Source of the DNA: Bacteroidales bacterium
Lineage (GTDB): Bacteria > Bacteroidota > Bacteroidia > Bacteroidales > TTA-H9
Direction: 5' to 3'
Length of the DNA stretch: 58,322 nt
Assembly: GCA_028689615.1 (NCBI GenBank)
Contig: JAQVCV010000025.1
Location: 1 to 58,322 of the forward strand
Shown piece after piece: positions 10,801 to 18,570 of this stretch. The notes under the pieces are model-generated. The model saw only the letters and a list, made by a program, of their open reading frames with translations, was not told where the DNA came from and made no database searches. The translations under genes and the position numbers were made by a program. Position 1 is the stretch's first letter. Each line of letters opens with the position of its first letter.

Positions 10801-13800
10801 TGCAAAATAGGAGCAAAAGGATCGTCAGGAGAGGATTTAAAATCTGAAAAACATTTTTCATTCAACAAACAATTGACAGCCTCATGCGAAATTTGTTGTA
10901 AACTGATATTGCTTATATCCTCATGATCAATTTTTGGCTTCACGTCTGTTGCCACCCATTCGTAGATCATCACTGCTGTAAGATCATCCTCCGAGAATGA
11001 ACCCGAAACCTTGTAATAGCTCACCCTGTCGTGTCCTGTTGCCTTACCAATCAAGTCGATAGCCTGCTGCATTCCAATTCTGACATCGATGGATGAAAGC
11101 AACAGTTTTCCAACCTTAGCAGCAGCTTGCAACAGCACATCGCGCTTTCGAAGCGCCTCTTCAGCCTTCTTTTTCTGTGTGATATCTTTTATCGATACCA
11201 CATTGGCCAGACCCTCCTTATAATCAATTACCTTTCCGATACTTTCAACCCACAGGAAGTTGTTTTTCAACGATTTACAATGATACTGACTTACATAGGA
11301 ATCGACTCCCTGTGCTACATTTGCAAAATCGGATGTTACCAATTCCAAAGAATCCGGAAGAATAAAATCTGTAGCAAACCGGCCAACAACATCTGCCTCC
11401 GACTCACCCTCCAGAATTTTCACCATAGCCGGATTGGCCGAAAGAATTTCACCCTGAAGGCTTAGCACCAAAATACCCTGAAAAGCATTATCGGCCAGGG
11501 CTCTGTAGCGCTCCTCGCTCTCCTTCAGTTTTATTTCATTGTTTTTCTGGGTCGTAATCTCCCTAACGATAGCCAAAACTTCATCCTCTCCGCAACGTAC
11601 GTATCTTGATTCATAGTAATTTAACTGTTCATTTCTTAGCAAATTATACTCAGCTACCTGCAATTCACCTGTTCGCAATACTGCTTCTATCATCCTGTAG
11701 GTCAATTCAACCAGAATTGGAGGCAGAACGTTATCCACTTTTTTATTCAAAAACTGATCGGGGGGAATCAACAATTCACCATCCCTTTCTGCATGAAAAT
11801 CAACAATAAAGCCCTCCTTGCTAAAAACAAACATCATATCGGGGTTGGCTCCCAACAACGCCTCGCTGCGCGATACAGCTTTTTTTAATAGCTCTTCAGC
11901 ATGTTTTTGCTTTGAAATATCGCGTGCCGTAGCAATAAGTACATCCCGCCCAAAGTAATGTCCTTTGTTAAGAATTACCTCCTTAGGAAATACCTCTCCA
12001 TTGCTTCTTAGTCCCCAAAACTCGAACCGCTCGGCAATACCACTCTGAAATACTTTAACAGACAATTGCCTGACCAGCTCCATATCGTTCAACCCCGGTG
12101 CAGAAACTTTAACAGGACTCTGCCCCACAAGTTCCATCCGGCTCATGCCATACATGAGTTCTGCACCCCTGTTCACGTCCAAAAACACACCCTCCTCATC
12201 CTGAATGTAAACGGCCTCAGAAACGTTGTTAAAAATGTCGGCAAAACTTGTTTTAGTCTGATCAAGTTTTCTGGCTGACAGAATTTGCTCAGTGATATCA
12301 CTGGCTGTCAGTACATTAATTTTGACTTGATCTTTAACCACAGGATGCCCCAGCCTATGCTCAACCCATCTGACCGAACCATCTGCTGCAAGTAATCTAA
12401 TTTTAAACTGGTTAAACGAATGAGTTACATCAACTGTTTCGATTCTGAAAAGCTCTTCGATCTCCTCTTTTTCGTCAGGGTGTACCAATTCAAAGCAGCT
12501 TTTGCCAACCAGATCGGAAGGAGAATAACCTAAAATCCGCTCATACGATTTGTTGCAATACAGAAAGATGCCGTTTTGATCCAAAAGGCAAATCATATCC
12601 GATGAATTCTCGGCAATAGAACGAAATTTCGACTCGCTTTCCATAAGGGAAGACTGAGCATTCTTGGTTGCAGTAATATCGATAAGCGACGACTGGTAGC
12701 CTATCAGCGCCTGACTGTCATCAAAAAGCGCGGTAGCAGTTCCTTGCACAACAACGGTTTTACCATCGCTGCGTCGGATACTAAACTCTCCGCTCCATTT
12801 TCCAGTTTTCAGCAGTGCTTCTTGAACGCGATGATAGTTGTCGGTTTCCAGAAAGAAATCGCTGATGTGTTTCCCCAGCACTTCATCAGAAGAGGTATAA
12901 CCAAATACATCAACAAATGCCTGATTGACAGAAAACAGAAGTCCATCCGGAGTGGCGATGCTGTTGGCGGCAAGCGATGCCTCAAAAGCCGAATTCTTAA
13001 ACTGCAATTCCCGTTCAAAAGCCGCTTTTTCAGAAACGTCTTCAAACAAACCTATTCCGCCCATGATCTCACCTTCACCATTTCGAATCGCGACAAAATT
13101 GCCTCTGACCGGTGTTTTTTTATCGGCTGTCACCGATTGGTAAACCCCATCATAATAAGTTGAAATCCCTAATAATGAACCATTAACACCAGCAATAATC
13201 TCTTTATCAACAATTCTCTCTCGCATCTTCAAACCAATCAACGATGCTCTGGATGAGCCTACAATTCTGATAAACTCCTCGTTTACATCATAGATAACCC
13301 CGTTGTTGTCGAAATGCAATATGCCAATGGGCGCCCAGGTAAACACGGCCTTATAGCGTTCGTTGCTCTCTTGCAAAGCGGCAGCCACTTCATATTCCTT
13401 CGTAACATCGCGAAAAACCAACACAACCCCTTCGATAATTCCATCTTCGTTCAAAATAGGAGCAGCGCTATCGGCTATCTGAAACTCTGATCCTTGTTTT
13501 GAGATCAGTACAGTATGATTGGCCAACCCAACAATTTTCCCCGATCGCAGAACATCTTCAACCGGATTATGCACCTCCAGGCGAGTTTCAGCGTTTATAA
13601 TACGAAAAACTTCATTCAGCATCCTCCCCTTTGCATCAACCTCTGTCCATCCGGTGAGCTGTTCGGCTACCTTATTCATGGTCATCACCTTACCCACCCT
13701 ACTTGTTGATATTACGGCATCGCCTATTGAACGCAACGTGATGCTGCTTAACTCCTCGTTATGCTGCTTTTGAAGCTTTTCAATATAAGTTTGGGTTTTA

Positions 13801-14522
13801 TCGGTATAAAAAACAACGCAGCCCCCTCCCATTTCTTCCAATACATCGAGAGGCAACAGGGTAGCCTCCAGATAAAGAATGTTACTGGCATTTAAGGAGT
13901 CCGGATGGCTAATTTCATACAAAAAAACACCAGAAACCAATCTTTTACCCAATTTCAATTCGTCAAAAATGGTTTCAAAACCTTGAGACTTGAGCTGGGG
14001 ATCATCAAAAAACGAACGATACAATTCGCAATCCAACGAAAGCAGTTGCTTAAAGGCATGATTTACGTAACGCGTTTTGCCTTCCTGGTCAATGATTTGC
14101 ACCGCAAGTGGATTGTGTTCTAAAACATCTCCGGGAAAGCCCGCTCTGAACGATGCAGATGCTAAACCTGACGCCCGGCTGAATAAAAACGTAACTTCAT
14201 CGGGACTTGTTAGATAGACATAAACATGGTACCACCTTCCTGATTGGGGAGATTGAAAACCAAATCTAAATCCGCCTTGTGATGCCAACAACCGTTCCTT
14301 TATTTGAAGACCGGAGTACCCAAATAAACCAGAGAAATGATCGTCGAGAAAAAAACCATGGGCAATTTTTACCGGCAATCCTAAATCTTCCGACACATTT
14401 TCTGAACTGTTTACCACAAAATAGCGCAACAAGTTTTCTGGCTCCGCCACCAACTTGCACTCCACCCAGCTATAAGCCATCTGCTCGGTCCGATCCGTTG
14501 TTAAATCAATCTGATCGTTCAT
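7803..14522 (-). CDS. Giant soluble hybrid histidine kinase with about 11 PAS and 2 GAF domains
   Basis: At 2239 residues this is among the longer bacterial sensor kinases. After an unassigned N-terminal region (1-130) I count PAS domains near 130-240, 255-375, 380-495, 505-625, 625-750, 755-880, 885-1000 and 1000-1125, then GAF (1130-1295), PAS near 1300-1430, 1440-1550 and 1555-1690, and a second GAF (1700-1860). The kinase core has His1881 in SHEIRTPLNG and an ATPase with DSGIGIP and GVGLGL. A C-terminal receiver (2120-2239) carries Asp2173 in FMDIKLPG. No signal peptide or membrane helix is visible, so it should act in the cytoplasm. Boundaries are approximate. It is the first gene of the operon and overlaps nothing. 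The PAS pair at 755-1000 and the second GAF closely resemble those in the next kinase. The receiver suggests phosphotransfer to another protein, since no DNA-binding output is attached. Confidence 0.93.
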   Translation of the reverse strand: MNDQIDLTTDRTEQMAYSWVECKLVAEPENLLRYFVVNSSENVSEDLGLPVKIAHGFFLDDHFSGLFGYSGLQIKERLLASQGGFRFGFQSPQSGRWYHVYVYLTSPDEVTFLFSRASGLASASFRAGFPGDVLEHNPLAVQIIDQEGKTRYVNHAFKQLLSLDCELYRSFFDDPQLKSQGFETIFDELKLGKRLVSGVFLYEISHPDSLNASNILYLEATLLPLDVLEEMGGGCVVFYTDKTQTYIEKLQKQHNEELSSITLRSIGDAVISTSRVGKVMTMNKVAEQLTGWTEVDAKGRMLNEVFRIINAETRLEVHNPVEDVLRSGKIVGLANHTVLISKQGSEFQIADSAAPILNEDGIIEGVVLVFRDVTKEYEVAAALQESNERYKAVFTWAPIGILHFDNNGVIYDVNEEFIRIVGSSRASLIGLKMRERIVDKEIIAGVNGSLLGISTYYDGVYQSVTADKKTPVRGNFVAIRNGEGEIMGGIGLFEDVSEKAAFERELQFKNSAFEASLAANSIATPDGLLFSVNQAFVDVFGYTSSDEVLGKHISDFFLETDNYHRVQEALLKTGKWSGEFSIRRSDGKTVVVQGTATALFDDSQALIGYQSSLIDITATKNAQSSLMESESKFRSIAENSSDMICLLDQNGIFLYCNKSYERILGYSPSDLVGKSCFELVHPDEKEEIEELFRIETVDVTHSFNQFKIRLLAADGSVRWVEHRLGHPVVKDQVKINVLTASDITEQILSARKLDQTKTSFADIFNNVSEAVYIQDEEGVFLDVNRGAELMYGMSRMELVGQSPVKVSAPGLNDMELVRQLSVKVFQSGIAERFEFWGLRSNGEVFPKEVILNKGHYFGRDVLIATARDISKQKHAEELLKKAVSRSEALLGANPDMMFVFSKEGFIVDFHAERDGELLIPPDQFLNKKVDNVLPPILVELTYRMIEAVLRTGELQVAEYNLLRNEQLNYYESRYVRCGEDEVLAIVREITTQKNNEIKLKESEERYRALADNAFQGILVLSLQGEILSANPAMVKILEGESEADVVGRFATDFILPDSLELVTSDFANVAQGVDSYVSQYHCKSLKNNFLWVESIGKVIDYKEGLANVVSIKDITQKKKAEEALRKRDVLLQAAAKVGKLLLSSIDVRIGMQQAIDLIGKATGHDRVSYYKVSGSFSEDDLTAVMIYEWVATDVKPKIDHEDISNISLQQISHEAVNCLLNEKCFSDFKSSPDDPFAPILQKHAIQNFLMVPVIGQDSLLVGILCFDNSDVDYSWNNSETDAFATVASIIGSYLQRMAHEIALSESETKYRLLAENTDDVIWMMDLEGKYHFISPSVEKLLGYSPAEITAGIYNQWLTPESSEFVAVLLRKAIEKLVHGEELTIEVFRVEQVRKDASTVWTEVNVSAVFDETGGFKYFLGVTRDITQQIDREAVLANSRQQKEALLRAIPDQLIVFNHRGMVMEVYNTPQSDEPIVNWENQPLNEIFPPDVVALFMKSVLDSDTDGHLHEFSFSLNKPAGNKYYTAKVIPLLNRYLAIIRDVTREYLAVDQLRESENKNKKLQELFRNIADNMPDMIWAKDLENKYIFVNKSVCSNLLNTNDLDEPIGKTDLFFASREKELHPDVADWHTFDRSCQNSDSIVIQTRQPGHFVESGNVRGRFLSLDVVKAPLFNEQGEIVGTAGAARDITSRVREEKIRKVQFEIARAVIETNTLKDFIEVVQSKLSKLVDTTNFYIAFYDEVTGMCSSPYFSDELDDVSEWPAERSATGRVILSGEARLLHRSDFEELINSGQIDLIGVMSECWLGVPLRSGSQTAGAFVVQSCVDAYAYTVQDMEVLQFMAEIISLAVLKFKNDELLREALERAQQSDKLKSAFMANMSHEIRTPLNGILGFSGLMTDDLITMDEVKKYSGIITKSGTRLLELINNIIDISRIEAGITLIEPTAVSPADAVSDVVNQFIVHATRKKLELRKVCPTNSNGLIFQTDSLRLHQILSNLVSNAIKFTSVGFVELGFYCTDNYIHFFVKDSGIGIPENELTHIFERFYQVDNSYSRGHEGVGLGLSLCKSLAELLGGRLTVASKEQEGTTFTLVLPLNKMEEVKKAFSDFQNPEIPLPEVFSPKILVIEDDPINVEYMKAALSRPGFDVHFTVDYDETLHWLELNKGNLPHLIFMDIKLPGKSGFQLTEQIKKLYAGIPVVALTAFTSEVDKDKAFKAGCSRFVSKPVNKKELYKILNEMLN

Positions 14523-15045
14523 AGTATATATAATAACCTGTTTTACAACACATTTATCACTTTAAAAACATCAAGAAAACCAACTATCTAGAGATTATTC
14601 CTACTCTACCGCATCAAATCATCGATTAACACAACATAGGCAATCAAATGGCTGTAGGAGCTGGATTCAAGTCTCAGAAAAATCGAATTTCAACACATAA
14701 CACTAATTATCAATTGCATCCAAATAAAACAGTGCATTTGCCAGCCAAATTATCATCCAGAGAAGATGGCCTGAATAGCATTTGCCTTATTAAAGTAAAG
14801 TTATAACCTGATGATAAACTTTCCTAATTTTCCACCACTTTTTCTTGAAAAATCGGAAATAATTAAGTCATTGAAATCACAATAGCAATCCATACATCAA
14901 ATTCTCCATGATTATTAAGGTTTTTTCAGATTAGTTTGTTAGAAGGCTAACTCAATCAACATCTTCCATCATCAACCAGGCCTGCAAAAAAAACCTGATC
15001 GGAATGACCAGGTTTACAATCTCATACTAAAAAAGGGGCTGGCTT
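14523..15045. other. Gene-free stretch upstream of the sensory operon
   Basis: About 520 AT-rich bases lie between the start of the giant kinase gene and the stop of the sod gene. The sod terminator sits at the right end. A small inverted repeat GTTAG-AAGG-CTAAC is present near 14938-14952. I found no frame with coding character and no clear TAnnTTTG promoter on the minus strand, although the kinase operon promoter must lie in or near this stretch. Confidence 0.6.
14986..15015 (-). terminator. Terminator downstream of sod
   Basis: Read on the minus strand, AAACCTG pairs with CAGGTTT around a short loop and is followed by a run of T. It lies 30 bases after the sod stop. Confidence 0.8.
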
Positions 15046-15786
15046 TTACAGATTTAATGCTTTTAAAGCCTGGGCATACCTGTTGGCCACCTCGTCCCAG
15101 TTGACTACCCTCCAAAAAGAGCTGATGTAATCACCTCTTTTGTTTTGGTATTTCAGGTAATAAGCGTGTTCCCAAACATCTATCGCCAAAACAGGAATTC
15201 CTTGTTGCAATTCAGTGCTCATCAAGGGGTTGTCCTGATTGGCAGTACTGCTCACAAACAATTTACCCGCACTATCAACAGACAGCCAAGCCCATCCGCT
15301 TCCAAACCTTCCTGACGCAGCTTTACTGAATTCTGACTGAAAAGCAGTATAATCACCAAAAGCAGACTTGATGGCTGCTGCTAAAGCGCCGGTTGGCTCT
15401 CCTCCGCCATTGGGTTTCAACATTTGCCAAAAGATCAAATGGTTGTAAAAACCACCTCCATTGTTACGAATCGCTACCGGGTATTTCTCGATCTCGGCAA
15501 AAAGATCAAACAAAGGCATCTCCGCTAACCCTGATGCAGAAACCGATTTGTTGAGGTTGTTTGTATAACCGGCGTGATGCTTCGAATAGTGTATTTCCAT
15601 AGTTTCAGCATCCAAATATGGCTCCAAAGCATTAAAAGCATAGGGTAAAGGCGCCTGCTGATACTGCCCCTTCAGTTGATATTCGTTAAGCTTCTGTGAT
15701 GCTTCCTTTATAGCGTTTTGAGAAAAAAGGCTGTTTGAAAGAACCATTAGCACTACCCAAAACAGTACTGTAAATAATTTATTCAT
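15046..15786 (-). CDS. Exported Fe/Mn superoxide dismutase
   Basis: The 246-residue protein matches the Fe/Mn superoxide dismutase family, which turns superoxide into oxygen and hydrogen peroxide. Metal ligands are visible as His66 in EIHYSKHH, the His of FYNHLIFWQ, and Asp and His in DVWEHAYYLKYQN. Unlike the usual cytoplasmic enzyme of about 200 residues it has an N-terminal extension: a hydrophobic segment (about 5-21) ending in a plausible signal peptidase site near LFSQ, then a spacer of about 20 residues. It should therefore act outside the inner membrane. The ATG at 15784-15786 is preferred to an upstream in-frame TTG because it puts the signal peptide at the terminus. Whether iron or manganese is used cannot be told from the motifs. 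It is transcribed alone, with its own terminator. Confidence 0.93.
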   Translation of the reverse strand: MNKLFTVLFWVVLMVLSNSLFSQNAIKEASQKLNEYQLKGQYQQAPLPYAFNALEPYLDAETMEIHYSKHHAGYTNNLNKSVSASGLAEMPLFDLFAEIEKYPVAIRNNGGGFYNHLIFWQMLKPNGGGEPTGALAAAIKSAFGDYTAFQSEFSKAASGRFGSGWAWLSVDSAGKLFVSSTANQDNPLMSTELQQGIPVLAIDVWEHAYYLKYQNKRGDYISSFWRVVNWDEVANRYAQALKALNL

Positions 15787-16112
15787 ATTGGTATCAATTA
15801 ACAAGTTTCTCTTTCAACAAAGAAATCGTCTGTTTGTTTTTGATGCAACAAAGAGCTCCCGACAGCTGGGATTGCCCACCCCAAATGAATTTATCAGAAA
15901 ACATATTCTCGCAAATCATGATTGAAGTGAATCAGGATTCCTTATAAGAAACAAGTCGCCTTGATACCAACAACAGTTTGAATGATATCGGTAGAACAAG
16001 CCATTCGAACAGGATCATCTCATCTGCACCTATTCTCCTACCCTGGCGAATCACCATAAAAAAAGCAGGAACCGGTAGGTTCCTGCTTAAATATGAGTTA
16101 ATTCATTTCTTT
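15787..16112. other. Gene-free stretch upstream of sod
   Basis: About 325 bases without a credible gene. On the minus strand a weak promoter-like pair, TTG then TTTCTTTG about 20 bases later (15818-15848), lies upstream of sod but departs from the TAnnTTTG pattern. The terminator of the small membrane protein gene occupies the right end. Small frames in between have no coding character. Confidence 0.5.
16057..16088 (-). terminator. Terminator after the small Cys-rich membrane protein gene
   Basis: A perfect 10-base stem (AGCAGGAACC with GGTTCCTGCT) around a 4-base loop is followed on the minus strand by seven T. It lies 24 bases downstream of the stop at 16113. Confidence 0.88.
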
Positions 16113-16328
16113 TCAGGCAGATTTGCCATGATGCTTTTCATAATTTTCACATTGGGTGTCGTCGCCACCAGAGGCACTGCATGTGCAACCAACCCTTTTC
16201 CCATTTGAATCGGTCTCCACCGAGCTGCATGATTTAGAAAACTGACCACCTTTGATAAAAAACATTTTTATGGCAAAACCGGCAATTGCCAGCCCCACCA
16301 AAACCAGAACAAGAAAAAACAGCTTCAT
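16113..16328 (-). CDS. Small Cys-rich single-span membrane protein
   Basis: A 71-residue protein with one N-terminal hydrophobic segment (about 3-25) followed by a hydrophilic tail with four cysteines in the pattern C-x14-C-x1-C-x9-C and a His-rich end (KHHGKSA). I recall similar short 'membrane or secreted' proteins in Bacteroidota, but no function is known to me. The cysteines could bind a metal or form disulfides outside the inner membrane. The start at 16326-16328 puts the hydrophobic segment at the terminus; a longer in-frame reading adds nine residues. It lies 32 bases after the TrmH-type gene and has a strong terminator, so the two probably form a short operon. Confidence 0.75.
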   Translation of the reverse strand: MKLFFLVLVLVGLAIAGFAIKMFFIKGGQFSKSCSSVETDSNGKRVGCTCSASGGDDTQCENYEKHHGKSA

Positions 16329-16360
16329 GATTAAAGATTTTACAAACAACAACAATACCC

Positions 16361-17143
16361 TTACAAAAGTTTACCCAAGAGTCTTCGTCGATTAAATTCT
16401 GACATTACGATGGAGGCAGCCACGCCTGCATTCAACGATTCGGCGGTCAGTCCTTCAGTAATCCCATTGGGAATGGTAAGGCGCTGGGTCATGAATGCTT
16501 GTATTTCTTCGCTTATCCCCCTACCTTCGTTACCGATCACGATAACACCTGCACGTGCCAGTTCAGATTGGTAAATCAATTGACCGTTCAATACGGTGCC
16601 GTAAACATTAACTCCGGTTGGAAGCGATTCAAGCCATTCTGCCGGCTCCACTTCATATTGCTTCACCCTGATTATAGACCCCATAGTAGCCTGTACAACC
16701 TTTGTATTGTAGATATCCACACATCCTCTGGAGCGGCATATATGCCTTACTCCGAACCAATCAGCTGTTCTGATAATGGTCCCCATATTACCAGGATCTT
16801 TTATGTCTTCAAGCAAAAGGACAAGGCTATCCATTACAGGGACATCCACAACCGGGGGTTCCGGAATTTTAACAACAGCCAAAACCGGTGACGGGGTAGT
16901 CAGGGCGGTCATACGACCCATTAATTGCTCTGAAATCAACTGCGGGGCAAGGCCTTTTAGTTTACAAAGAGCCAGATGCTGGTAGAGCCACGATTCGCGG
17001 GCATAGATTGCAAGAATTTCTGCCCCACTGTGAATCAAATCAGCAACAAGCCTGTGCCCTTCGGCCAGATAAAGTCCTGTTTCGCGGCGATGAGCCGAAT
17101 GACGCAAATCACTTATAAACCTTATTTGGTTGCGTGTCAGCAT
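16361..17143 (-). CDS. TrmH/SpoU-family RNA 2'-O-methyltransferase
   Basis: The 260-residue protein has the three SPOUT knot motifs of the TrmH family: DPGNMGTIIRTADWFG (about 113-128), VIGNEGRGIS (about 198-207) and AESLNAGVAASIVMSEF (about 229-245). The N-terminal part resembles the L30e-like substrate-binding domain of rRNA methyltransferases such as RlmB and TsnR. It should move a methyl group from SAM to a ribose 2'-hydroxyl in rRNA or tRNA; the target position cannot be told. It sits upstream of the small Cys-rich protein gene and apart from the rpsF operon, whose terminator lies between them. Confidence 0.9.
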   Translation of the reverse strand: MLTRNQIRFISDLRHSAHRRETGLYLAEGHRLVADLIHSGAEILAIYARESWLYQHLALCKLKGLAPQLISEQLMGRMTALTTPSPVLAVVKIPEPPVVDVPVMDSLVLLLEDIKDPGNMGTIIRTADWFGVRHICRSRGCVDIYNTKVVQATMGSIIRVKQYEVEPAEWLESLPTGVNVYGTVLNGQLIYQSELARAGVIVIGNEGRGISEEIQAFMTQRLTIPNGITEGLTAESLNAGVAASIVMSEFNRRRLLGKLL

Positions 17144-17221
17144 GGTCGTTATCCTAGATGAATTCTGTCATTTAATCAGGATTTTTGCTTTTCGGGTGAA
17201 AAATGGCGCAAAAACCAATTG

Positions 17222-17249
17222 CGAAGATAAGTAAAAAAGCCGTCTGCAA
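17222..17249 (-). promoter_or_regulatory. Weak promoter candidate for the TrmH-family gene
   Basis: On the minus strand TTG (17247-17249), 17 bases, then TATCTTCG (17222-17229), one mismatch from TAnnTTTG. It overlaps the rplI terminator and lies about 80 bases before the gene start. Confidence 0.3.
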
Positions 17250-17268
17250 CATAAGTTGCAGACGGCTT
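17233..17268 (-). terminator. Terminator of the rpsF-rpsR-rplI operon
   Basis: A 14-base perfect stem (AAGCCGTCTGCAAC with its complement) and a 4-base loop, followed on the minus strand by a T run, 21 bases after the rplI stop. Confidence 0.92.
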
Positions 17269-17288
17269 GTCAGTAATTTTCAAGCAGA

Positions 17289-17738
17289 TTATTCAGCAAC
17301 TACCTCAAAGTCAACTAATACACGAACCTCTTTGTGAAGATTCACTTTAGCCTTGTAGGTGCCGATTTCTTTAACAGCCTCACCATCTATGGCAATCTTT
17401 CTGCGGTCAATTTCCAGTCCGATTTGCTCTTTAATAGCATCAGAAATCTGGATGTTGTTAACTGAACCAAAGATTTTACCGGTAGCAGAAGCTTTTGCAC
17501 CAATCTTAAGCAAAACACCATCCAGACGAGCAGCAACAGCCTCAGCGTCTTGTTTGATTTTAGCTTCTTTAAAAGCCCTTTGCTTCAGATTTTCAGCAAG
17601 AATTTTTCTGTTTGTTTCAGTTGCCTGAACAGCTATTCCTTGCGGAATCAGATAGTTGTTGGCATAACCGTTTTTAACGTTCACTATGTCGTTAACAAAC
17701 CCCAGGTTTGCAACGTCTTGTTTGAGAATAACTTCCAT
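17289..17738 (-). CDS. rplI: 50S ribosomal protein L9
   Basis: The 149-residue protein has the L9 layout: an N-terminal rRNA-binding domain with GFVNDIVNVKNGYANNYLIP (about 13-32), a long connecting helix and a C-terminal domain with SVNNIQI and a closing LHKEV segment. It binds 23S rRNA near the L1 stalk in the large subunit. Length is normal. It is the last gene of the rpsF-rpsR-rplI operon, 15 bases after rpsR, followed by a strong terminator. Confidence 0.97.
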   Translation of the reverse strand: MEVILKQDVANLGFVNDIVNVKNGYANNYLIPQGIAVQATETNRKILAENLKQRAFKEAKIKQDAEAVAARLDGVLLKIGAKASATGKIFGSVNNIQISDAIKEQIGLEIDRRKIAIDGEAVKEIGTYKAKVNLHKEVRVLVDFEVVAE

Positions 17739-17753
17739 TTGTTTGTTTCCTCC

Positions 17754-18023
17754 TTACTTTAATAAATCAGCAACATAGGGTAACAGAGCCAGGTGCCTTG
17801 CGCGTTTGATGGCCTGAGCCACTTTACGCTGGTATTTGGTTGAGGTACCGGTAAGGCGGCGGGGAAGGATTTTTCCCTGCTCGTTGACAAACTTCAAGAG
17901 GAAGTTCTCGTCTTTGTAATCGATGTACTTAATACCGCTCTTTTTGAAACGGCAGTACTTTTTGCGTTTAGTATCAACTGCTATCGGAGTCAGATACTTA
18001 ATGTCGGTGTTTGCTTGTGCCAT
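17754..18023 (-). CDS. rpsR: 30S ribosomal protein S18
   Basis: An 89-residue protein with the S18 core: the [15 protein letters not shown] segment, [18 protein letters not shown] and the basic C-terminal [19 protein letters not shown]. It forms a heterodimer with S6 on the small-subunit platform. Its gene lies between rpsF (14-base gap) and rplI (15-base gap). A purine-rich AAGAAG sequence just upstream of the start could serve as a ribosome-binding site. Confidence 0.97.
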   Translation of the reverse strand: MAQANTDIKYLTPIAVDTKRKKYCRFKKSGIKYIDYKDENFLLKFVNEQGKILPRRLTGTSTKYQRKVAQAIKRARHLALLPYVADLLK

Positions 18024-18037
18024 CTTCTTAACTTTGT

Positions 18038-18397
18038 TTAGTTACTAACTTCTGCTGCCTTTGCTTCTTTGTGCTGGGCACGTTTCTTTTCGTTGTAAGC
18101 AACGGCATGTTTGTCGAGCTTAACAGTCAAAAAACGCATCACCCGCTCATCACGTTTCAGCGCAGTTTCTAAAGTGGCAACGAGTTCACCTTCAGCTTTG
18201 AACTCAATCAGGTGGTAAAAACCTGTTGATTTCTTCTGGATGGGATAGGCCAGCTTGCGCAAGCCCCAGTTGTCTTCCATCACGATTTCTGCCCCTTTCT
18301 CGAGGAGAAAATTGTGGAATTTTTGTACCGTTTCCCTCATCTGTTCTTCAGACAAGACGGGAGTCATAATGAAAACGGCTTCGTACTGATTTACCAT
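18038..18397 (-). CDS. rpsF: 30S ribosomal protein S6
   Basis: A 119-residue S6 protein, with [15 protein letters not shown] at the N-terminus, the [20 protein letters not shown] core (about 44-63) and [12 protein letters not shown] near 93-104. The C-terminal tail is Lys- and Ala-rich. It pairs with S18 in the 30S platform and heads the rpsF-rpsR-rplI operon. A good Bacteroidota-type promoter lies about 55 bases upstream. I looked for the S6:S18 leader motif and could not confirm it. Confidence 0.97.
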   Translation of the reverse strand: MVNQYEAVFIMTPVLSEEQMRETVQKFHNFLLEKGAEIVMEDNWGLRKLAYPIQKKSTGFYHLIEFKAEGELVATLETALKRDERVMRFLTVKLDKHAVAYNEKKRAQHKEAKAAEVSN

Positions 18398-18451
18398 TTG
18401 ATTGGTTATTAATAGTTTAACTTATATATGGGTTTACCCCAAAACGGATTG

Positions 18452-18481
18452 CAAAATTAGATATTTTTTCGATACATCCAA
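18452..18481 (-). promoter_or_regulatory. Promoter of the rpsF operon
   Basis: On the minus strand TTG (18479-18481), a 19-base spacer and TAATTTTG (18452-18459) match the Bacteroidota -33/-7 pattern exactly. The predicted start of transcription leaves a leader of about 50 bases before rpsF. Confidence 0.7.
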
Positions 18482-18570
18482 AGATCGGTTATCTTAAAAA
18501 TTCTATCATCCTGATAATCTTTAGTGACTTTTGCTTCAAGGGTCTGAGAAGGCTTCTCCCTGCAAAAACT

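Noticed and set aside
14523-15045. Search for tRNA, small RNA or promoter of the kinase operon
   Set aside because: No cloverleaf arms or GGTTCGA-type motif, and no good TAnnTTTG box on the minus strand was found.
18398-18451. S6:S18 ribosomal leader in front of rpsF
   Set aside because: A small GGG-TAAA-CCC hairpin is present but I could not match the known leader motif.
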